Source: Myxococcales bacterium (lineage in GTDB: Bacteria > Myxococcota > Myxococcia > Myxococcales > Myxococcaceae). From it: a stretch of 14,407 bases of DNA. Within the stretch, counting starts at the first letter, position 1. Every line of letters begins with the position of its first letter. The translations under genes and the position numbers were made by a program. The stretch spans positions 1 through 14,407 of the forward strand of contig PMBV01000178.1 in NCBI GenBank assembly GCA_003153055.1, given 5' to 3'. Of the stretch, positions 6,426-12,535 are shown in pieces. The notes under the pieces were generated by a model. The model was not told the origin of the DNA. It searched no databases and worked only from the letters and a program-made list of their open reading frames with translations.

Positions 6426-7832
6426 ATTGCCGAGGAACCGGAGGTCTCCGCCCTGAGCGTGCATCAGGCCCTTGGCCACGGCGAGCCCGAGGCCTGTTCC
6501 CTGGCCGTGGGCTCGAGTGGTGAAGAACGGTTCGAACAACCTGGGCTCGGCGTCCGACGTCACTCCTGGCCCATTGTCGCGCACGATGAGCTGCACGTCC
6601 TTGGGGGTGCGCCCTACCTCGACGGTCACCTCGGGAGTGGGGTGCCCCTCGACGGCCGCCACCGCGTTGTGGAGCAGGCTCTGCAACACCCGCTCGAGCA
6701 GCGTCTCGTCGAAGTGCGCCGTGGCGCCGGTGAGCCCCACCTGCTTGGGCACCAGCGCGCCCGCCGTGGGACGCACGTTCTCGAAGGCCCTCCGGAGCAC
6801 CTCGTCAATCTCGCAGGGTTTCTCGGGCTGCTCCCGGCTGCGGAAGGCGACTCGACCAGCGTCAGACAGGTCACGCACGACGCGGGCGATGCGCTCGGTG
6901 GCCGCGCTCGCGTCCTCGAGCGCGTCGGCCGCGTCCTCCGGCATCGGAGCCCCCTCGACCAGCGCGCCCCGCACATAGCCGAGGTTCGACAGCACCACCG
7001 CGGTGGGGTTGTTGAGCTCGTGGGCGACGCCTCCAGCCAGCCGGCCGATGGCAGCCAGCTTCTCGGCTCGGGCGAGGGCCTGCTGCATCGTGGTGAGCTC
7101 GCTGGTCCTCGCCTGCACCTCGCCCTCGAGCTGGGCGGAGAGCTGCTCGAGCCTCCGCGCGTCGCCCACCAGCCGGCTCAGCTCGGTGACGCCGTAGGTG
7201 ACATTCACCACCAGGAAGCCGAGGTCGAGCATCAGCGGTGTGTCGATGACCCGGGAGACCGTCAGGGCGTCGTTGAGGCCCAGCGCCAAGAGCAGGAACC
7301 CGCCCAAAATCGGAGCGTGCCATCGCCAGCCCTCGCCCCAGCGCTGGTAGGCCCGGGTGGTGATGCTCCCCATGACCGCGACGAAGTAGAGAAGGGTCGC
7401 GGAGCCCAGCCCATTGGGCTCGGGCATTCGGTAGGTGACGTCGAGCCAGTCCACGGTGAAGACGGAGAGTCGACCGGTGAACAGCACGCCTGGCAGCAAC
7501 GCCAGCACCGCCAGCACCACGCCGGACCCAGCGATGAGCCGCTCGACGCTGCTGAGGCGACGTCGATCTCGCGCTCCGAGGAAGAGGAGCCAGGCGCCGC
7601 AGTACAGACCCGCCACGGCGATGCTGGCCTGTCCGGCCCAGCGAATCACCTCGTCCGACACGGGCATCATCTGCGTGAAGTCGAACACCGAATAGAGCGC
7701 CGCGGCGGCGGAGGCCAGCGAGAGCGGCCGGGTGTCCTCCCAGCCCGGTGCCCGAGAGATGAAGAGCCAGATGAGCGTCAGCAGCATCGAGCACGACGCG
7801 CTCATCAGGTCGACGACGGCGGCGGGGTTCAC
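6363..7832 (-). CDS. Multi-pass membrane sensor histidine kinase
   Basis: This sensor kinase has about 489 residues. The first ~220 residues hold six or seven hydrophobic segments (roughly 6-27, 37-53 weak, 63-87, 97-119, 141-159, 173-191, 199-219), forming a membrane sensor domain of unknown ligand. A coiled linker (about 221-260) leads to a HisKA dimerization domain with GRLAGGVAHELNNP and phosphoacceptor His271. The HATPase_c domain has the N-box HNAVAAV (Asn389), DNGPGV (Asp419), FEPFF (433-437) and GTGLGLA (445-451), all intact. I prefer the GTG at 7832, which has GGGAGG just upstream; an in-frame GTG at 7859 would add nine residues but has no ribosome binding site. No response regulator is adjacent, so this is an orphan kinase. 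The stop codon lies inside the C11 peptidase gene on the other strand. Confidence 0.93.
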   Translation of the reverse strand: MNPAAVVDLMSASCSMLLTLIWLFISRAPGWEDTRPLSLASAAAALYSVFDFTQMMPVSDEVIRWAGQASIAVAGLYCGAWLLFLGARDRRRLSSVERLIAGSGVVLAVLALLPGVLFTGRLSVFTVDWLDVTYRMPEPNGLGSATLLYFVAVMGSITTRAYQRWGEGWRWHAPILGGFLLLALGLNDALTVSRVIDTPLMLDLGFLVVNVTYGVTELSRLVGDARRLEQLSAQLEGEVQARTSELTTMQQALARAEKLAAIGRLAGGVAHELNNPTAVVLSNLGYVRGALVEGAPMPEDAADALEDASAATERIARVVRDLSDAGRVAFRSREQPEKPCEIDEVLRRAFENVRPTAGALVPKQVGLTGATAHFDETLLERVLQSLLHNAVAAVEGHPTPEVTVEVGRTPKDVQLIVRDNGPGVTSDAEPRLFEPFFTTRAHGQGTGLGLAVAKGLMHAQGGDLRFLGNSPSGAQFILTLPASMREGET

Positions 7833-7836
7833 CTCG

Positions 7837-7842
7837 CCTCCC
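7837..7842 (-). promoter_or_regulatory. Ribosome binding site choosing the histidine kinase start
   Basis: On the minus strand GGGAGG sits 4 bases before the GTG at 7832. The alternative GTG at 7859 is preceded only by GGCTGGCGGTT, with no Shine-Dalgarno core. This favours the shorter protein. Confidence 0.55.
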
Positions 7843-7934
7843 GAGCGCGAGCACCGCACAACCGCCAGCCCACCACTCTCACCGCGATGACGAATCGCGA
7901 CGTGTGCATCAAACGCCCCCCACTCACGGCTCGG

Positions 7935-7958
7935 TCACTTTTGCCCAAGCATAAGTGA
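7935..7958. promoter_or_regulatory. 24-bp dyad upstream of the histidine kinase gene
   Basis: Arms TCACTTTTGC (7935-7944) and GCATAAGTGA (7949-7958) are inverted copies with one mismatch around CCAA. The dyad lies about 100 bp upstream of the kinase start and 87 bp past the methyltransferase stop, in the 185-bp gap 7860-8044 that otherwise shows no gene. It could be an operator for a dimeric regulator or the transcript end of the methyltransferase gene. No T-run follows on the minus strand, so an operator is slightly favoured. Confidence 0.4.
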
Positions 7959-8044
7959 GGCTTGAGTGGTTGGCAGAGAATCCCGACTCCCTGGCATTCT
8001 GTCGAGGTCGCAGAAGTTGCGCATGGACGGAGTCGCTTGACGAC

Positions 8045-8791
8045 TCACCCAAGGTTCGACCATCGAAAGCCGAAGCGCGGCCGGGCGAACGGGGACAGCA
8101 CCGAAGTCAGTGGCCCCAGCCGCTCAGCCCGACACCCGAGCTCGCGAAACAGCTTTTCCTGCAGCTCGGCCTCGGCTTCGCCCTGATTGATGACCAGCAG
8201 AACCCCTCCAGGTGCGACTCGCTCCACCACATGGCGGAGGAGCCGCCCAGGTTCCAAGAACCGGCGAGGCAGCCCCCAGGCGTCGAGAGGCACTGGCGTC
8301 AGAAACGGCAGAAACCAGGTCACCACAGCCCAGGGGCCCGCCTGGTCCAGCACGTTCCCGGCGATGAAGCGGCAACCGGCGAAGTCTTTCGCCAGCCGTT
8401 CCCCGTAGGCACGGCGCGTGGAGCCCCACACGTAGCGGCGGTGGGCGTCGAGCTCGACGAAGTCCCACCCGCGACGGCAGGCGGTGGCCAGCCCCGGAAT
8501 CGCGCAGCCATTCTTCGAGCCGACGTCGAGCGCCCGGCCCTCGGGCAGCGACGTGGGCAGCCATCGCTCGAGCACATCGAGGACGTAGAGGCTCTCGCGC
8601 CACTCGGCCCTCGAACACCGCCAGTGAGAGAAGCCACCAGTTTGGGTTTCGAGTGCTCGCAGCCGGGACACGGCCGCGGGCCCAAGCTCGGCGCGGACGG
8701 AGTCACAGGGCACGACTCGCTTCCACGCAGGCATCGACCACCGAAACAGTTGGCGGGTCGAGAAGGCCAGCTCGTTGAGCACGTCGGTCAC
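8045..8791 (-). CDS. Class I SAM-dependent methyltransferase-like protein
   Basis: This is a soluble 248-residue protein with no signal peptide. A Rossmann-type methyltransferase core is suggested by GRALDVGSKNG (85-95), which resembles the SAM-binding motif I with Ser-Lys in place of the usual residues between glycines. FVELDA (111-116) has an acidic residue at the end of strand beta 2, AVVTWFLPFL (155-164) is a motif IV-like strand, and APGGVLLVINQGEAE (193-207) is a motif VI-like strand. Substrate specificity cannot be read from the sequence. The GTG at 8791 is the best start for length, but it has no Shine-Dalgarno sequence. The gene is divergent from the transglutaminase-domain gene (103-bp gap) and upstream of the histidine kinase gene on the same strand. 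Some members of such families have lost activity. Confidence 0.75.
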   Translation of the reverse strand: MTDVLNELAFSTRQLFRWSMPAWKRVVPCDSVRAELGPAAVSRLRALETQTGGFSHWRCSRAEWRESLYVLDVLERWLPTSLPEGRALDVGSKNGCAIPGLATACRRGWDFVELDAHRRYVWGSTRRAYGERLAKDFAGCRFIAGNVLDQAGPWAVVTWFLPFLTPVPLDAWGLPRRFLEPGRLLRHVVERVAPGGVLLVINQGEAEAELQEKLFRELGCRAERLGPLTSVLSPFARPRFGFRWSNLG

Positions 8792-8894
8792 AGGAGCCTA
8801 GCGAGCCTACTCCACCGGAGCGCCCGGCGAACCCACCGGGCGGTGCGCGGGCCGAAGAATTGGCACCAGGGTCGGCCCTCGTTAGGGTGGCGCG
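8792..8894. promoter_or_regulatory. Divergent intergenic region with inverted repeat
   Basis: This 103-bp gap must contain the promoters of both flanking genes. It holds a perfect 7-bp inverted repeat, CGCCCGG (8821-8827) and CCGGGCG (8836-8842), around 8 bases, and two direct copies of AGCCTA (8795-8800 and 8804-8809) next to the methyltransferase start. No clear -35/-10 pair was found on either strand. A shared operator is possible but unproven. Confidence 0.35.
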
Positions 8895-11800
8895 ATGCTC
8901 ACCCTCGCGCTGACCCTCCTGCTCACGGCACGCCTCGATTCACCGGTGACCGAGCGCGCCGAGGCCCTCGCCAAGGAGACGCTGGCCAAGAGCCACGAGC
9001 CCCGCGCCGCCGCTCCGCTCATTCGCTTGCGCGAGCTGCTCGACGAGGTCGACGACTTGAACCTGTTGGCCGAGCCGCTCACCCAGCTCCTCTCTCGGCG
9101 GGGCACGGACCTCTTCGTGCGGACCTTGGCCCAGCTCTTTCTCGCCGACGTCGAGCGCGCCCGCGGCCGGAGCGTGAAGGCGAGCGAGACGCTCGATGAC
9201 CTCGGCTTCGTACAGGACTGGTACCTCGTCGGCTCCTTCGACAACGAGGGCAAGTCGGGCTGTGACACCGATTGGGGCCCCGAGTCGGCCCTCGAGCTCA
9301 AGGCCACGTACCCCGCCGCGGGCCGCGAGGTCGGCTGGCGAAAGCCCGAGGCCCACGCCTTCGACGGCTACGTCGACCTCTCGGTGTCGCTCAAGCCCAG
9401 CTCCGACGCGGTGGGGTACGCCCTGTCGTTCCTCGAGGTCGACGCCGAGACGCGTGCCACGCTTTCCTTGGGCGTGAGCGGAGGCTTCCGCCTCTTCGTC
9501 AATGGCGTCAAGGTCGCGGGCGACGACCGTTACAACCTGCCCCGCATGGACCAGCGCCGCGTGGAGGTGAAGCTCCGCAAGGGCCTCAACCGCGTACTCC
9601 TCAAGGTGTGCCAGGCCAGCGGCCCCTACGGCTTCTACTTCCGCGCTCGGGGCCCCAAGGGTCCCCTGGCCAGCACGCTGCCCGAGGCCGTGCCGCCGCT
9701 CGAGAAGGGGGCGAGCCCGGCTCCTTCGATGCTCCCCACCCTGGCCGAGACGCTCGAGCGTCAGCTCAAGGCCACTCCGGCCAACGCCGAGCTGAGGGCC
9801 GACTACGCCACGGTGCTGGCCTACACCCGGGCCTCACCCGACGCCGAGAAGTGGCCCGAGCGGGAGGCCGAGCGAGCCGCGCTCCAGAAGCCCCAAGACG
9901 TCGAGCTCACGCTCATCGCCGCGGGCCTGGCGGACGACGCCAACGACAAGCGGGCGCTCCTCGCCCAGGCGCTCGCCCTCGCCCCTCGCCACCCTTGGGT
10001 GAGGCTCAAGCTGGCCCAGCTCGAGCTCGGCCGGGAGCACCCCGAGCTGGCCCTCAAGGGCGCCGAGGCGCTCTTGCACGACTTCCCCCGCTTCGGCCCC
10101 GCGTGGGAGGTGAGGATTCGCGCCCTCGACGCGCTGGGAGAGAAAGTGGCCGCGCTGCGCACCGCTGAGGAGGCCTTCTCACGGTTGGGCCTGGTGCCCG
10201 CCATCGCGCGCGAGGCCGTCGCGGCGTCTCGCCGGGCGGACCGCCTCGACGAAGCAGTGGGCCGAACCCGAGTGGTGCTGGGCTTGCGCTTTGACGACCT
10301 CAACGCCCGACGAGGCCTGGCCGCGCTGTTGGCGGACCTGGGCCGGGTCGACGAGGCCGCCGAGCAGTACGAGAAGGTGCTCGCGTTGGATCCCTTCGAC
10401 TCGGCCACGCTGCTTCGCCTGGCCGAGCTCCTCGCGGCCAACGGGAAGCTCGCTGCCTCCACGGCGGCCTTCGCGCGGGCGCGTGCCCTGGCCCCCGACG
10501 AGCCCGAGGTGCACGAGCGCGAGGGCCGCGCGTTGCTCCACGCCGGCGAGAAGGAGGCCGCGCTCCTCGCCTTTCAGCGCTCCCTCACCCTGAGGCCCCA
10601 GAACCCCGCCCTCAAGGAGTTGGTGCGCACGTTGCGAGGCGAGGAGTCTGGCGCTGGCTCGGCGGAGGCGTTCCCTCTCGAGACGCTGCTGGCCGAGGCG
10701 AAGTCGCTGAAGGACGCCGACGCCGTCATCCTCGCCGACGTGACGCACGTGCGGGTCCAGCGCTCGGGGCTCTCGTCGCGGTTCGAGCAGCTCGTGGTGA
10801 AGGTCCTGAGCTCGCGCGGCGTGGAGAGCTACCGCACCATTCCCATCACCTGGACGCCCGACCGCCAGGAGGTGCGGGTGGTGAAGGCTCGCATCACCAA
10901 GCCCGACGGCAGCATCGTGGAGTCGTACGCGGAGCAGGATCACGCCGTCGAGCCCTGGGCGGGCATGTACTTCGACACCCGGTCGCGCTCCATCACCTTC
11001 CCCGCGCTGGCCCCCGGTGACGTCCTCGAGGTGCAGTGGCGGCTCGACGACACGGCCATCGACAACCTGCTGTCGGACTACTGGGGCGACGTCGACGCGG
11101 TGCAGTCGACCTTCGTGAAGAAGCACTACCGCTTCGTGGTTGACATGCCCTCGGCCCGGCGTCTGTTCTGGAACACCACGACGGCGCCGACCTTCGTGAA
11201 GGCCTCGACCTCGACCGCCGAGGCGCGCACGGTGTACCGCTTTGAGGCCAGCGAGGTGCCCCGGCTGGTGCCCGAGCCGCAGATGCCCGGGTGGGCCGAG
11301 CTGGCGGGCATTGTCCACCTGTCGACGTACCAGACCTGGGAGCAGGTCGGCCGGTACTACCAGGGCCTGGTGCGCGACCAGCTCGTGCCCAGCGAGGAGC
11401 TCAAGCGCACCGTCGATGGGCTGCTCAAGGGGGTCGACCGCTCCGACACCGCCAAAGTGGTGGCCGCGGTGTATGGCTTCGTGGTGTCTCAGGTGCGCTA
11501 CGTTGGCCTGGAGTTCGGCATCCATGGCTTCCAGCCCTACCGGGTCGACCGTATTCTGGCGCGCCGCTTTGGTGACTGCAAAGACAAGGCGTCGCTCATG
11601 TATGCGATGCTGAAGGTGGCGGGCGTCGACTCGCGGCTGGTCTTGCTCCGCACCCGCGACCGGGGGGTGTTGTCGGCCGAGGTGGCCTCGCTGGCCGCCT
11701 TCAACCACGCCATTCTCTACGTACCCAAGCTGGACCAGTTCCTCGACGGCACCGCCGAGTTCCACGGGAGCCGGGAGCTGCCCTCGGGTGACCGGGTGGC

Positions 11801-12533
11801 CAACGTGCTGGTGGTGGAGCCCGAGGCGCCCAGCCGCTTCTTCACCACCCTCGAGGCGAGGCCCGAGGACAACACCACCACGGTCACCATGGACGTCACC
11901 CTGCACCCCGACGGCAGCGCCAACGCGCGGGGAACGCTGCTCGCCGTGGGGCAGGGCGCTCCCGAGGTGCGGCGAACCTACGAGACCGTGGCGACCCGGC
12001 AGGCCACCTTCGAGCAGCAATGGGCCCAGAGCTACCCCGGGGTCAAGGCCTCTGAGGTGACCGTGTCGGACCCCAAGGCCCTCGAGGCGCCGGCCACGCT
12101 CGGCTTTGCCATGACGGTGCCGCGGTATGCCGAGGCCCAGCCGGGCACTCTGCGCTTCTACCCCTTCGGCGCGTCACGCACCTTCACCCAGGCGATGGCG
12201 CCGCTGGCCGAGCGGCACTTCGACGCCGTGTTCTCGGAGGTCTTCGAGAATCGCCTCACCCACACCTACGCCCTGCCGCCGGGCTTCGGAATTGCCGAGC
12301 TGCCGCCCGAGGTGGTGGAGAGCTCGCCCTTTGGCACGCTTCGCATCACCACCCGGCGCCTTGGTGAGAAGCTGGTGGTGGAGGGCCTCATGACGCTGGC
12401 GGTGGCGCGCATCTCAGCCAAGGACTACCCGGCGTTCCGCGCCTGGCTGATGAGGGTCGACCAAGCCTACGCCCGGAAGCTGGTGGTGGAGAAGGCCGAC
12501 AAGAATACGGCGGCGTCCCGGTTGCCCCGCTGA
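8895..12533 (+). CDS. Exported TPR, DUF3857 and transglutaminase-like domain protein
   Basis: This is a 1212-residue protein. Residues 1-13 are a hydrophobic N-terminus without basic residues, a weak signal peptide. ATG 8895 is the first start after an in-frame TAG at 8883, with AGGGTGG just upstream. Residues 108-253 look like a PA14/galactose-binding beta-sandwich (WYLVGSFDNEG, FRLFVNGVKV, LRKGLNRVLLKV). Residues 280-580 form a TPR-like helical array, clearest at 470-575 (DEAAEQYEKVLALDP). Residues 607-800 match DUF3857 (VVKARITKPDGSIVES, LAPGDVLEVQWRL). Residues 855-955 are a transglutaminase-like core with a complete Cys895 (RFGDCKDKA), His938 (FNHAILYV), Asp951 (FLDGT) triad. The C-terminal 250 residues are beta-rich. 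The DUF3857-transglutaminase pairing is widespread and poorly characterised; peptide cleavage or crosslinking in the envelope is possible. Confidence 0.9.
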   Translation: MLTLALTLLLTARLDSPVTERAEALAKETLAKSHEPRAAAPLIRLRELLDEVDDLNLLAEPLTQLLSRRGTDLFVRTLAQLFLADVERARGRSVKASETLDDLGFVQDWYLVGSFDNEGKSGCDTDWGPESALELKATYPAAGREVGWRKPEAHAFDGYVDLSVSLKPSSDAVGYALSFLEVDAETRATLSLGVSGGFRLFVNGVKVAGDDRYNLPRMDQRRVEVKLRKGLNRVLLKVCQASGPYGFYFRARGPKGPLASTLPEAVPPLEKGASPAPSMLPTLAETLERQLKATPANAELRADYATVLAYTRASPDAEKWPEREAERAALQKPQDVELTLIAAGLADDANDKRALLAQALALAPRHPWVRLKLAQLELGREHPELALKGAEALLHDFPRFGPAWEVRIRALDALGEKVAALRTAEEAFSRLGLVPAIAREAVAASRRADRLDEAVGRTRVVLGLRFDDLNARRGLAALLADLGRVDEAAEQYEKVLALDPFDSATLLRLAELLAANGKLAASTAAFARARALAPDEPEVHEREGRALLHAGEKEAALLAFQRSLTLRPQNPALKELVRTLRGEESGAGSAEAFPLETLLAEAKSLKDADAVILADVTHVRVQRSGLSSRFEQLVVKVLSSRGVESYRTIPITWTPDRQEVRVVKARITKPDGSIVESYAEQDHAVEPWAGMYFDTRSRSITFPALAPGDVLEVQWRLDDTAIDNLLSDYWGDVDAVQSTFVKKHYRFVVDMPSARRLFWNTTTAPTFVKASTSTAEARTVYRFEASEVPRLVPEPQMPGWAELAGIVHLSTYQTWEQVGRYYQGLVRDQLVPSEELKRTVDGLLKGVDRSDTAKVVAAVYGFVVSQVRYVGLEFGIHGFQPYRVDRILARRFGDCKDKASLMYAMLKVAGVDSRLVLLRTRDRGVLSAEVASLAAFNHAILYVPKLDQFLDGTAEFHGSRELPSGDRVANVLVVEPEAPSRFFTTLEARPEDNTTTVTMDVTLHPDGSANARGTLLAVGQGAPEVRRTYETVATRQATFEQQWAQSYPGVKASEVTVSDPKALEAPATLGFAMTVPRYAEAQPGTLRFYPFGASRTFTQAMAPLAERHFDAVFSEVFENRLTHTYALPPGFGIAELPPEVVESSPFGTLRITTRRLGEKLVVEGLMTLAVARISAKDYPAFRAWLMRVDQAYARKLVVEKADKNTAASRLPR

Positions 12534-12535
12534 CT

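Noticed and set aside
8860..8876. Possible sigma-54 promoter (TGGCAC at 8861)
   Set aside because: The -24-like element fits, but the required GC of the -12 element at the right spacing is absent (GG is found).
6459..9199. Plus-strand frames of 499 and 414 codons over the histidine kinase and methyltransferase genes
   Set aside because: They run opposite well-supported genes, and their translations show no hydrophobic segments or family motifs.
10179..12020. 613-codon minus-strand frame inside the transglutaminase-domain gene
   Set aside because: It is an antisense shadow with Leu/Gly/His/Val-rich, featureless translation; the plus-strand frame has clear domains and a catalytic triad.
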